From assembly GCA_023078555.1 (NCBI GenBank), contig CM041200.1, positions 4,058,936 through 4,122,935 on the forward strand: a stretch of DNA of 64,000 bases. Reading direction: 5' to 3'. Positions 1-11,688 of the stretch are shown here, piece by piece; position 1 is the stretch's first letter, and each line of letters starts with the position of its first letter. Under the pieces are notes generated by a model. The model saw only the letters and a program-made list of their open reading frames with translations, searched no databases and had not been told where the DNA came from. A program made the position numbers and the translations under genes. Origin of the DNA: Ulva prolifera (taxonomy: Eukaryota > Chlorophyta > Ulvophyceae > Ulvales > Ulvaceae).

Positions 1-1780
1 GGCCGGAAGGTAGTTGTCACGGCAGCCTGCGACATTTTCGCCTCGCCTGCTGGCAAAGCATGACCGGCCACAGGCAGCCCAGCGGGCATCGCGCACAGCA
101 AGCATGTTCAAGCATCGACGCATGTGGATCCAAATCTAGAAGCATATGCATGCATGTGCATGTGTACAAATGTATGCAAATCCAGATGTGGGTGCCATAC
201 AATCCGCGCATATAAGCCGCCATGGCGTTGAGCAAATGATTGGGCGAAATCCTACACCTTGATGGTGTCTGTAGCGCGCATGACAGGGCGCTAGATTCGA
301 ACAGGGTCCTCACGTAGATCGTCGGAGAGTGCCGCCAAATGCATGAGGTGAGCATGTGTTGGCATAGCGGACCTTGCATGCACACGCATGCTGACGCTGT
401 CTCCATTTTCGCCTTGCACCCGGCGGTGGGGCCAGGTACCAAAGTTATAATTTTATTAACAGAATCAACTACATTTCGTGAGGATGACCTCCACCCAGAC
501 AAATCTGAATGCCCTGAGTCACAAAGACATGCCTCATCTACCACATGCTCCGCTAACAGAGCTGAAAGTTTTGTGGATCATACCTGAAATAACTTTTGCC
601 CGGGATGCTGTGCGCCTAGCTGCCCGCCCACGCCTAGCCATGCCTCGGCAGACAGTGGCTGACCTCCAATCACCAGCACACCTGCAAATCACAGCACAGT
701 TGTCATGATCGGTAGGCAGTTGTATGATGTTGTAGCTGTCAAACTCTCGCCGGTACTTGCTGACGTACCAGCGTTGCAGAGCGTGCCACGCCCGCGGCCG
801 CTGCCCCTCTGAAATCCGCTACAGACACGAAATTACCTCTCGCATGGCATGGAATTAACGGTTTTGATCAGCGGCACACTATACACATGCCGCTGGTGTC
901 TGCTACCAGGGCAACAGTCATGCACAGCTCAGCCAGCCCTGCACCTCACGACCCATGCAAAGAGTCTACGAGATCAGCACAAATCTGCCGGTTTTCACAT
1001 GCCCTCCGCTCCGGCTATCCTCTACTCAGCATCTGCCCTGCAGGGCGTCGCCATGCCACGCACACAAACACACCTCATACATGCACGCTGCACATGCGTT
1101 GTGCATGCTGTTTGCACATCTATGGTTCATTTTCTGTCCCCATACTGTGAAATTACAACTTTAGTACCTCGTCCCACCGCCGGAATGCGATGACTTAAGG
1201 CTGCAGGCTAGGGCTGGGGTGTGAGACGGGTGCGCATGCCCATGTTCCCCTCCGTCCCGGCGATGTTGTGCAGTATGTACTCGGTGCTTTGCTTCAGGCC
1301 TTCGGACCTCACGTTCATTTGCTTCAATGTGTAGTGCACGGAAGGCTGGCACTGATTGGTGACGTCAGTACTTCCGACATCCGACAATGACCAGATCGTG
1401 ACATTTTACTGTAATCATGTTCGAGGATTTAGCTGATGCTCCTGCACGGCGACGTGGGGCCGGGGCCGTGGAATCCCGCGATGCCATGCAGTGTACGTTC
1501 TCGTGAGCAGTTTCAATGTGCGACTGCGACAGCTGCGGTCATATATGCAGTGCCATTTCAGGAGCATATTTGTTCAGCTTGGTCTTTTTATCCGCGATCT
1601 GTTGTCCTCTGGTGGTTCCGCGGCCGATAGCACGGCATGATGTTGACACACTGCGTCTCATTGCGCTGCCGGGTGCTGGAAGGTTCGCGTCGCAGAGCCC
1701 TCGCAAGCTGTAGGCGCCCTAATCAGTATCTGTTAGAATTTGTGGTCAGAATGCGCCTCAGGCTGTCGTGTTTCATACAG
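1..1780. other. 5' region without a supported gene
   Basis: Short open frames occur on both strands but none shows a recognisable motif or a chain of phase-compatible exons. The stretch around positions 130-200 is rich in TGCATG/GCATGT steps. The 5' exon(s) of the PAQR gene that starts being recognisable at 1781 should lie at the right end of this interval, because that exon needs one nucleotide carried over from an upstream exon. I could not choose between the candidates. Confidence 0.5.
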
Positions 1781-3643
1781 ATGTTCCGAACAAGGCGACG
1801 GATCACAGGCCTGTCAAGAAGCCGTCATACAACAGCTCCTCCAATGGACACCTGTTATGGTGGGACGAAGTCCCTCCTCAGCTTCAGTTCAACCCATATA
1901 TTGCCTCTGGCTACCGTGCCAACTTGTCCTACAAGAGTTGTATGTGCACACTCTTCACCCTGCACAACGAGACTTGTGCGCTCCTTCCAATGCTGCAGGC
2001 TATTCTCGCTGTTCTCTGCACTAGACCCTTCTCTATGTCAAGAGCAAAGTAGTACTTGTGGTCGGTGAGCATGATGCACATGTACATCAAGTTTGCATCA
2101 CCCCTACATTCACGACTGGGACCACCGACTGGATCTTCTGATCGATGCTTGTGATTGCAATGCCTTGGTGTCTATTTTGGCACTGCTATGCAATGGCCTG
2201 ATGTCACGTGACCTGTTTACTTGGCCTATCTACGCTGAATTGCCATGCACTTACTGCGCTGAGCAGTTCCTGCAGCACTCGGTGTCCGTTCAAGTGATCA
2301 TATTTTATGCTACGCAATGCGTCTCTGCAGGCAGTGCTCTAGGTATTGCTGCATGGGCCTGCTGGACAGAGGAGCCTGACATCTATGCCAGCATGCTTGA
2401 TGCTTCACATGTACCCGAAGCCCACTGCCCCCTGACATGTGACAGCTGTGCTGTAGTCAGCGTGGCTGCTATCCATCAGCAGTGCAGTTGCTTCTCGTAG
2501 GCGATCGGGGTGTTTTTTGCAGGCAACGTATGGCTTCACTTCTGGCCAGCTCTCTTTCTGATAGCCGCAGTCATCTGCATTTGTTGTTCGAACAGCCCTG
2601 ACAAGCTGGCACTCTGCACGGTGCTGGTGCCACAGATTGTTTGTCTTCTGCTGTCAACGACATACCATCTGTTCATGGCACAGGTCAAGGATTATGAGGC
2701 ATGGCTTCGGATCGATGTGCGATTCCAAATGCATGTCCATTGCCGTGTCTGTGTAGTGTGTGCATTGTATCTAGGCTGCAATAACGTATGTGTACTGGGG
2801 CAGATCACTATGCAGCAACCTGCTCTAATTTTTTCTTGGTACTTCTATCAGTGTGCTTAATGTCATCCTGCACACATGTCACAGCAAACAGGTCCCCATC
2901 GTCTCAGCATGATTACCATCTTTGTTGTGGTCAGCATGGCTGTGGTGGCGCGATGGGCTCGAACATGAGCGTGCAGCAGCTTGCACTGGCATGCAGATTT
3001 GCGGTGTCTTTGGAGTCATGATGGTGCCCTACTTCTTCCCGACCTGGTGGGGATATCACTGTCAGCCATTTTGGGGTGCTGCAGTTCTGACTGCGTACTA
3101 TGGCTGCGCTATGGCGGGCCTTGCAGTCGCCGCATTCGCTAAAAGCGTCTCCGCAAGGTGAGCACTTGCTCCTGAGTGCGTGTGCTGCCGCACGGGAACC
3201 TGTTGCATGGCACCAAATTCGACTGGCATTGCGTCAGGTCCCCCTTCAGGGCCTGTTCAGAGCAATCAAAACACGACCTCGCGTGTCATGGAGGCACTCT
3301 GTGCAGGGCTGCCCCAATGGGGATGTTGGTCCTCATTCGATTCGCGTCCTTGCTGCACCGATGGATGCTGGGAACGTGCAGCCCTGCGGCATTACAAAAC
3401 TACTTCCAGTTGGAGGTTCTCTGCACAGTGGGGGCCTTCGTCAACGTTTATCGGGTGCCAGAACGCTGGCTTCACACCAAACAGTCAGCTGCACGTCACC
3501 ACCGAGTGCCACAGCCGCTGGACTTCTGTGGCAACAGCCACAACATTATGCATATGCTGGCACTGATCACCATGTGGAACATCTACAAAGGTATCATATC
3601 AGAGGCAGACCACATACGAAGCGGGATCGGCTGTCCTGCCTGA
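1781..3643 (+). CDS. PAQR-family seven-transmembrane protein (adiponectin/progestin receptor type), 5' end missing
   Basis: Four phase-consistent exons are seen: 1781-1975, 2523-2716, 2997-3157 and 3307-3643, coding for about 295 residues. The first has the family entry region, with the motifs NPYIASGYR and LFTLHNET before membrane segment 1. The three-histidine metal site of PAQR proteins is intact: STTYH at the end of the second segment, the Asp in RIDICG, and HNIMH in the last segment. The family motif YRVPERW precedes the last helix. PAQR proteins are membrane-embedded zinc-dependent receptors or ceramidase-like hydrolases; which ligand or substrate this one uses cannot be seen. The extreme N-terminus (one or more exons upstream of 1781) is not identified. 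The segment between PERW and the last helix is longer than usual, so a small unrecognised intron there is possible. Confidence 0.85.
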
Positions 3644-4309
3644 GACCCTGTGGGTCCTGACCTCTCCCGCTGCACACAGCTATTCCATTCTGCACTTAGC
3701 AGCTTTCAGTAGATTGGTATTAGTAGAATGTCCAGAGCGCCCACGCCTGAGACAGGTTGTGCTGAGTGACGCCGAACTCGCTGCACTCCTGCTACATGAA
3801 TTCTATGGTCTCTCGCCTCGATGAGCACTCTGACGAATGGTCACATTCGTAATTCCAAGTTGACATGCTGAGCCAGACTCATTACTTCGGTCTACTGGAT
3901 GCCTCAAACTCTCGAAAGCAGCTGCTGCGTCAGATGATCAGGCATGCCTCTCTGCCTGCTGCGATGAGCTGCTTGCCACTGTTATAGGCCGTCTACGCCT
4001 TTTCTTGAACCCACTCCCACTCATGTTCGTAGCCCACATCCCCAGTCATTTCTGTTGTACAGAAATTGCCTGAAGGCAGGCCGTCTAGAGACGCATCCAC
4101 TCGGTATACTGTGTACTACATGCCCACATTGGTCAGTGCACATCAGCAATCCAACACTGCAGCCCATTGACGCACGCAACAGCACTGAGTGATGTCAGTG
4201 GCTCACCTGTGAGAGCAAGCCTGGATAGGATTTAGATACAGACTTGCTCGTTTCAACTGGTACATTGGCGTCCGGCGTGACTGTTACAGCCATGCCTGGC
4301 GAAACTAGA
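3644..4309. other. Intergenic, no gene seen
   Basis: No open frame with conserved features. The interval separates the 3' end of the plus-strand PAQR gene from the 3' end of a minus-strand gene, so it probably holds two 3' untranslated regions. I saw no clear TGTAA motif for the PAQR gene here, unlike most other genes in the window. Confidence 0.4.
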
Positions 4310-5288
4310 TCACCTAGCTCCTCTTGAATTCCCTACAGTTACCAATATCTGATTGCGTGCATACCGAATGTGAAGATGCACATGTTCATGCTGCTTAACA
4401 ATGCGTTGAACATTACAAGCTAGCTTTGTACCACCTCCTGTTGAGCGTTGTGGGAGGTTGTAGGAGTAAGGTTGCCAGAAGTAGTCATTGACACGCGCAT
4501 AATCCATGGACAGCGTACTCGTCTTGCTGCCTCGCAAGGGTCTTCTCCAGGTTTCATCTTTTCTGACAATGGCTGATTGCGCACACGACGGCGTCCATCT
4601 GAAAACCGCTGGGCAGCTTCATACAGCGTCTGCATTGGCATGTTTGTGGTAAAGACGCTTCAGAAGTTTTCGGGCTCATACTTGAGACCGGTACGATCAT
4701 TCAAAGCTGAATGGTTATTCTTGCATGGTTCCAACACGCACCCGACCCTTGTCATCTTGAATCCTGCAGACGACAACAAACAAGGACCTGACCAGCATGC
4801 CGTCATCCTCCTCCTGTAACACTGTTTCTCCCGACTGCACTTCTTCCCAAAGCTTCTCCACACTCTTTGCGTTGTCGTGACCATACTGCTCCACCGGAAT
4901 ACCATGCTTTTTCTGCAAATACGAACCATCATGCGCTGACAGGTGTGGTGTGCCCCACAACGGACTAAACGGCACTTCCTGATCCGTCCTCAATAGCTAC
5001 AAGCAAGGTGGCAAACCACACCAATATGGTTCTGAGATGCGACGGGCCTTCCAGCATTGGTGCGCGAAAGCTTTGCTTTTGCATGATGATTCCTCTGAGC
5101 TGCGACAGGCGCGGCAGTACTGGTATCTTCTGCAACATCAATGCAAAGGCCATTAACACTACCGAGAAAGCTGGAATTATCGCTTTTTGTTGACGGGTGC
5201 GATTGCGTTCTGTGTCCCCAGCGATTGGGCGTGGCCTAGCCCCAAGTTGATGCCACGTATCCTTGGCGTCGCAGCAAGCGCAGCGCAC
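4310..5288 (-). CDS. Putative Nudix-like conserved protein, fragmentary gene model
   Basis: Minus-strand exon-like pieces occur in the order of a plant/algal Nudix-like protein. About 4980-4790 codes for a segment with SPLWGTPHLSA and KSVEKLWEEVQSGE. About 4640-4520 codes for LYEAAQRFSDGRRRVRNQP followed by LSEKMKPGEDPCEAARR, which resembles the start of a Nudix box. A last piece near 4500-4310 contains NDYFWQPYSYNLP. Upstream, at 5170-5000, the frame contains a hydrophobic stretch (VVLMAFALMLQ). The expected RE-x-x-EE-x-G half of the Nudix box was not found, so catalytic competence is doubtful and the gene may be degraded or my exon joins incomplete. The assignment rests on remembered similarity of short motifs and is weak. 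Confidence 0.35.
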
Positions 5289-6193
5289 AAGGTAGAGACG
5301 AAGATAGGCTGATCACTTACCTGGGTCCACTGTAGCAGCATTTGTCGGCGCTTCCGTCAATTGCGAGCCATACGACAACACTCTTCACGCAACACGTCTC
5401 GGATCGTGCACGCACAGATCTCAGGACACCATTCAGCAGATGAAGAAGTGATAATGATCGCTGTTCAGGAGCTCAAAATGCATACCCTACCAAACAAGTG
5501 CTGGGTCGCATGGTACTAACGGTGACAGTACCGGATCCGGAGAAGGACAGTGTCGATATGAGATCAGGTCACAAGTCACAAAGCATCCTCAAATACTACG
5601 GCATTCCCGTTTCGCCATTAAGCATTCAAGATGTCATCGAAGATCATGTCAAGGTCTCAGAGCTCCGCCGTGCAGCGGCATGCCCGGGGCCAGTCGTGGC
5701 GTGAAGGTGCAACCTGTTTCGCCACTGTACTGCCAGCACCCACGTACGCACACGCCTCGTCAGCCGGGACGAGCCATCGATCTAGAAGGCGTGCCGGCAA
5801 GCATGCAACGTCCTTGAAACAGTGTGACGTGCGTGGGTGGCCACTTTGTCAGATCGATGATCATGCCGGCGGCACGCAGTGCAAGGTTACGGTCTCCAGT
5901 GCGTTGCAGTTTAAATGGCGCTCATTGACTGTGCGCCTCGAAACATGCCTAGCTAGTGAGGTGTTCAGCCGAAGCCACTTCTGGAACATGAATTGTATCA
6001 GGAAGGTAGTTCGCCTCAGATTTTCTCCAAGCTGTTGCGCTTGAAAGGCGTTCTATGTCGAGCAGCATCGAGAAGACGATATCGGACGAAGTCATCCGTA
6101 AGCTCAACCTTGTGTGCTCACTTCCAGCCCCGATGCTCGATTGTCACGTCAAGACGTATACGCCCTGACACAACGGATCTCCCCTGCGTACAG

Positions 6194-7426
6194 GCTTTGA
6201 AAGCTCAGACCGCGGACGATAGGCACATTGTGTGCACCGAAATCTTCAATGACATCACAGCTGATGTTGAAGAAACCGCTCGCAGTACGGCATTCTTCCT
6301 TGGTCCATGCACGTGCGGAAGTACACATCCGCCCAAACAACATCAGCTCCCTGTGCAGCGGCTTTGAACACTCATGACATCTCCAGCTTCTACGAGGTGC
6401 TGGGTCCTTTCTACCGGCAGAACACCGATGCAGCTGAGATCGTTCTGCACCTATGCCAACAGCTATGGAGCCACAGGTGTGCATCTGTGTGTTGTCGCTG
6501 TGGGAGTGTCCCTACTGCAGCTGTGCCCGCGCTGCAGCTTACGCCAGGGTAGAACCATGAGCATTATGGCACCTTCGTTGCAGGCATATTGTTGCCGTGT
6601 ACGCTCTGCTGCTGCATGGCTGGCTGCTGTTAGGTGGTGGCGCAACCGGGACACGCGCCTCAAAGCTCCTCGTCGTCCTTCTAGCTGGTGCAAAGCAAGT
6701 GTTCGAGCTCGACACTACACAAGGGACAGTATGTCCTCGTCGCTAGTCCTGTCATTTTGCCAGCCCAGTGTGATCACAGGCTCATGCCGCTCTTCTGTTT
6801 GCACCAACTGGCAACCCATGATGTTGACCACAGCAGCATGTGGATGCGCATTGCCATTGCGTCCTAACAGCCCGCAACCGGCCCTCACGTCCGCATTTGC
6901 TTCGATCGCAGCAGCCCATAGGGCTGTCCAGCGATCTTGCTCTGGATAGGGCAGGCTCCTTTGACTCAACCTGAATGCCAATGTCACCAGCGACTGTGCA
7001 GGATCGGTTCAAGAGTCTGCATGCCAACATCATCAGCGGCCTGCGACAGTCGCAGCACCGTGGCTCCAGCCCAGCTGCCAATGCACCCACCCTTGGACCT
7101 CTGCTGCGCATCACCGTAGCATACGTGCCATACTACGTGCCTCCTGGGGAGGTGCTTGGGGTCCTGAGCTCGTGGCCCGACCGCGCAGCAGAGTTCAGCA
7201 ACAGCCATGGGCTCAGCAGCGGGGAGCTGGGCCTGCATGACTACATAATCACAGAGATCGCAGTCCAGATGCACGCCATCGCCAGTGTCAAAGGCCTCCT
7301 GCGGTACCTGCATGGTGTGGAGCCGGTGCTCCTGTGCAGCGAGCAGTGGAAAGCGGATGTGAACATGGTGCCCCTGCTTCGGCTGCAAGGCGAGCTGTAC
7401 AGCCTGACTCTACCTGGCGGCCCGAG
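6194..7426 (+). CDS. Unassigned multi-exon gene, partial exon set
   Basis: Several plus-strand blocks look like real exons because they end at good splice sites and have regular composition. One follows TACAG at 6193 and contains TADDRHIVCTEIFNDI. One around 6370-6477 contains SFYEVLGPFYRQN and ends before GTGTGC. A longer one, around 6975-7426, contains YVPYYVPPGEVLGVLSSWPD and LLRLQGELYSLTLPGG and ends CCCGAG before GTGTGT. The helical, leucine-rich character would suit an alpha-solenoid protein, but I do not recognise the family. More exons may lie between 5450 and 6190 and between 7430 and 8600; the reading frames there are short and were not joined with confidence. Confidence 0.35.
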
Positions 7427-8689
7427 GTGTGTAATGCCGATCTGCCATGTGAAGTATGGCGAGCGCGTCATGTTCTCTCCATGTGGATGCTTCTCTGTCA
7501 ACATGTACCTGCATTGTGGCAGACTGTTTGGACTGTTGTGTAACGTGATGTCATCCTGCAGTGTCGCAGCGGCATTCCTGGATACACACGGAATGAGTCG
7601 ACGGCAATGTGTAAAGTGCAGATAGCAGGGAGCTGTGAGCAAGGGCATCTTTGTGTTTGAGTTTCACTGTACCGATTCCATGCTCCAGGTACTGCCCCGG
7701 CCCAGTACGAAATAAGGCAGCCAAGTTACTGGACCACGCATTTCCAACTGGGAGCCGATCTAGAGCTCTCGTCCGTTGGTGTTTCAGGTTGATGCATCCG
7801 GGGGATTGGCCAGCACTGATCTGGCTGTGGCTGGTAGGCTCTGTCTCGGGGATTCGGCAGTCACTGTGGGATGTCGTGGCAAGGATCTGGGGAGTATGGC
7901 TGTGGCTGTGCCACCGGTGTACAGGAATTCGGAGAACATGATCTCTGCCCTGACGCAGCATGTATCTTGGAGGTAGAGTGTGCGTGCTTGCCCACTTCCA
8001 CCCGATTACTGCTGGGACACAGTACGATCGTACATCATGCTTGAGTTGGGGACCCATTAAAGTCAGCCGTGGTGCTGCATCATGTAAATCCAGAACAAAC
8101 TTTGTCCTCGATGCGAGATGTCAGCAGTGCTCAGCGCTTACAGAGGCGGCACCGACTGCCCTGTGCACTGCGTGGAAGATATGCTCACGCGTGGTTATGA
8201 CAAAGATAACTTAGTTATACGCTTGGTCACTCTCCGGGTGTTTTGTTAAAGGATATGGCGTTTCAAAACAAGAATACACGATGCATCGTGCAGACCGACG
8301 CACAACCGGCTGCTCGCTGCGCCGTGGCTACTGGCATCACGCTGTCTCGTGGTCTCCCCTGCTATCACAAGGTCAACATTCTACCACTAAGCCCACAAAA
8401 TCAAGCTGCAGACGGGTCTGGGCCGTGCAGATTCGGAACCAGGTTTGTGGGGTCTCGTCATCGGTTGGCACCAAGCAGAACTTCGCATCACTGGTTCCCA
8501 TTGACTCCCTCCCAATTGCGCAGGGCAACCGAAACAGTGGTATTTGATTGGTCTACCGGGCAACGTCCATCGCCGCGATGAATGATGATGATTTGGAGGA
8601 GGCAAGGAAATCACTGCCAGGCATGCCCTGATTTGGTGATCTGCTCTATTTCACCATTGCTGAAGGTCATCTCAACTACTCATAATTGA

Positions 8690-8780
8690 GCTTTGGCGTA
8701 GTTGTAACTGGAAAAGTCAATGCGATCGTTGCTAAGAAGGATGAGTGGACGCAAAAGGACTTGCAAGAGCGCAAGGTCCA
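8690..8780 (+). CDS. Possible exon upstream of the EF-hand gene
   Basis: The frame SFGVVVTGKVNAIVAKKDEW and the following QKDLQERK run into a GT (AAG before GTCCAG). The pattern of a hydrophobic end followed by an amphipathic charged helix resembles the region after the last pore helix of voltage-gated or cyclic-nucleotide-type channels. A second short block at about 8875-8919 (FGTILFSYRDIISFAE) is followed directly by a GT donor. Both lie upstream, on the same strand, of the EF-hand exons and may belong to the same transcript. I could not connect them without gaps. Confidence 0.25.
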
Positions 8781-8927
8781 GGTGAACGCCATGCGCACTT
8801 CCATTCTGCCAAACCGAAACACGTCTTCCAGATGAAATGTTCGAGTCTAACTTTCAGGTCAATTTTTGCAGTTTGGAACAATCCTTTTCAGCTATCGCGA
8901 CATCATCTCATTTGCTGAGGTGTTGCA

Positions 8928-8938
8928 CCCCCCCCCCC
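8928..8938 (+). repeat. C11 homopolymer just after a putative 5' splice site
   Basis: Eleven consecutive C residues start seven bases after the GT that ends a candidate exon (GCTGAG before GTGTTGCA). This matches the arrangement seen at two donors of the ARF-GEF gene. Confidence 0.9.
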
Positions 8939-9093
8939 ACTCACCGCTCTGTTGATCAGGAATCAGGAATTGCATAGACATATGTACGAGGTGCTGCTAT
9001 GGGCCATTGTTGAGGTCATAGCCGATGGCACAAGTGCACTGGCAGTGCCCTACTTTGCCTTGTCGGTGGCAGATGTGAGACTGCTGTGTGTAG

Positions 9094-9654
9094 ATATTCA
9101 CTCTTGTGGACACTGACGGCAGTGGCCAGATCTCCCCATACGAGGCAAAACACTTGATGAACCTGATTGGAGAAGAAGTTGAGCTGAGTGATGTTGAGAA
9201 TCTGATCGCTGAGTTCGATCTAGACGGCAACGGCGAGGTGGGCGGGACCACTGTTGTTTTCGCTGGTATTATCACAAATAGGCCACATCAATCCTGCAAT
9301 GTGCAGGTCAGCCTGACCGAATTTGTTTTCGTTCTAGCTCTGCAAAGAAAGAGTGAATTTGCAAAGAAAGATGTCATCAGGTGTGCCTCATGACTCACTG
9401 AAGCGTATGTAGCTTCCTGTTTCAGTTGCATGACAAGCCATATCCTCTGCAGTGCCTTTGATGTGTTTGCGCGGGGAACTCAGACACGCAATGGCGTCAT
9501 CAACAAAGAGGTATTGCAACAGAACTTGATCCAATACGGCCTCAGCGCCGCATCTGAAAGGGACATTGAGAAACTGGTCGCATCTCTTCCGTGCGCTGAC
9601 AACTGCGTGAATGAGTTTGACTACGTCAAGCACATTGCAACATTCCTCTCTTAA
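9094..9654 (+). CDS. EF-hand calcium-binding protein (C-terminal part)
   Basis: Three phase-consistent exons: 9094-9237, 9307-9380 and 9453-9654. The first holds a canonical 12-residue calcium loop, DTDGSGQISPYE. The second loop, DLDGNGEVSLTE, is split by the intron at 9238-9306; both have Asp or Asn at positions 1, 3 and 5, Gly at 6 and Glu at 12. The third exon carries a helix-loop-helix with a degenerate loop (ARGTQTRNGVINKEVL) and ends at a TAA stop. A calcium-sensor role follows from the two intact loops. The first exon starts inside a codon series after a TAG acceptor, so the N-terminus is further upstream. It may be a stand-alone calmodulin/centrin-like protein or the tail of a channel-like protein. 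A TGTAA motif follows at 9801. Confidence 0.75.
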
Positions 9655-9800
9655 ACTGGAACTCTAGCCAAGGAGAGCTGCAGCTGCCTCAGCTTCTACT
9701 TTGGCGTTTGGCAAGGTCTACTGCACATCAACAGCGCTCCCGGACTGTAGTGCAGTGCTTGACTGTCTGTGCATCGGGCGGCTCACAAATCACTAATCAC

Positions 9801-9805
9801 TGTAA
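9801..9805 (+). promoter_or_regulatory. Putative TGTAA poly(A) signal of the EF-hand gene
   Basis: TGTAA lies about 150 bases after the TAA stop at 9652-9654. TGTAA is the known poly(A) signal of chlorophyte algae. Confidence 0.5.
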
Positions 9806-11637
9806 AGGCATCTCCAATGCTGTTTTGCATGCATTGATCGCGTCAAGAACCTATCGATCAATGTGTCGACATTGTGCGATGAGATTGGCTTCCCTTCAGC
9901 AATGTGTTCCCACAAGAGGCGGAGTGGCTGGTCCTGGAGCAACCAAACCTAATCCTGGATCCTCCTGAGATTCAATCGCACTGTGCTCCAGCATCCTGGA
10001 GGCGCGCAATTTCGGCCGGCTCACAGCCATCCTAGTATTTGGTCACAGTGAGAAACAGTGGACATCGGCAGGCAAATGACGGTCATATGCCATAACTGGT
10101 GCCTGAATCTAAGCTTGGCATCTACCCATTGAAATTAGGAATTGTTTGTTGGGTCGACTGGTGGCTGCATTACGGTGGCCTGAGCACGATTGGCGGGGTT
10201 GATGGCCCTCCTGTTGAGTCTTGGTCCAGCACCCAAACAGGTCTCCAGCAGATATTTCGTCCGCAGCAGCAACACGATGGCGCTTGAGTCATGTCAGAGA
10301 CGTAGCATATGCTGCGGGCATGGCCGCGCTGCACTGATGTCCCCAGCTTGAGCACCTTCAGCATCAAGACACAGATGTGGCGTTTGAGACACGTACTTTC
10401 AGCCTTTCAAACTGGCTTTGACCGTCAAATCCACGTCCAGGGCTTCTCGCGCCGCTGAACAGCCCTGGAATCAGTATGGGGGTTGACCAAAGGCTGGTCG
10501 TTGGGTATCCTGTGAAGGCATGTCAAAGTTGGTGGATACAAATGGCACAATACCCTGGGTCGATGGTGCCTCCGCTATAGATGAATGTTGGACCACAGTG
10601 CTGCAGACGTGGCCACTGATGTGTGTGACAGCCGCCGCCGCATACTGTGTAGTGTGTGATACACGTCTGACAACCGCTGCATGCGACAAGGCTGCGCCCA
10701 ACAGGTCAGGTCTGGGCGAGACTTCATTCGGAACAACGCCTCAGGCATATCGGCGTTGCTCATCTGTGCCAGGTTCGTCGCTGTAGCTGATCGGGAAGCA
10801 CATGGTAGCACACTTTCGAAGCTTTGCCTGCAGCAGCTTCAATGTACGCGTGCTGCTGTGATAGCTTGATTTCTAACACATGGCACCACTGAGCGCACAC
10901 TGCCTAAACCCAGCGCCTCCTCCGCAGATGTACGGCTGGGACACACTCTCCTGGCTACACTCGTGCAATATCCTGGCACTGCGGCTTGGTCTAGACCGGC
11001 CCAGCCGCAGACCAGATGGTATATTGCCACTGCCGCTTGGGCCCCTGAAAATGACTAGTGAGGCATTAGCCTGGTCCTGCCAATAGCTTGTGAACGACGG
11101 TTGCGACCACCGCCACAAATTGGTTGTGCATGAAAGCAAGAGACGTGAAATCATTTTCAGTCCGGAGAGAATGAATTAAGCTAATCGTGCTGGGTATACT
11201 TCAGTAAGGCTGCCACACCGTGAACTCCGACACCTATGGCCTTGGCAGACACTTCATTTGAAAAGTACAAAGGACAGAAGCATTGAAAGAACTGCTTCCC
11301 AATGATGCCTCATCTGTTTCCATGAGCGGTGGATGTCCAAGCTTGTCTGATGTGGGCAGCATGCCCGGAATCCTTGGCATGGAGCACTGTCAATGTGTCT
11401 TACACATGACAGCTTGTCAAGCATGAATCGTGTCATGGAGTGGCCCAGCCACCGTCACTAAAAGCGCCTGTTGCGTGCTGCAGCAAAAAAAAAAATCTGA
11501 CAGCATCCAGCACTGTACACTTGTTCTGTCTATGACGATCAGTCCTGTACAGCACCTTGGCCACAATTTCCTGCCCTACTGCAACCCAATACGCGGTCGT
11601 TGTGGGTGCCCTTGTCAAGCAGAATTAGAGGGGCAGA

Positions 11638-11642
11638 TTACA
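11638..11642 (-). promoter_or_regulatory. Putative TGTAA poly(A) signal of the ARF-GEF gene
   Basis: TTACA on the plus strand (TGTAA on the coding strand) lies about 50 bases past the TGA stop at 11689-11691. Confidence 0.55.
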
Positions 11643-11688
11643 TCGGCACTCGCGGATGCACCTTTGATTTGTAGGATCCCGGGAGGTT

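Larger units (their letters stand above)
9655..11688. other. Intergenic, about 2 kb, no gene supported
   Basis: Open frames are under 100 codons and show no conserved motifs, coherent exon structure or coding-like composition. The right end contains the 3' region of the minus-strand ARF-GEF gene, including TTACA (TGTAA on the minus strand) at 11638-11642. A short A-run lies near 11485. Confidence 0.45.
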
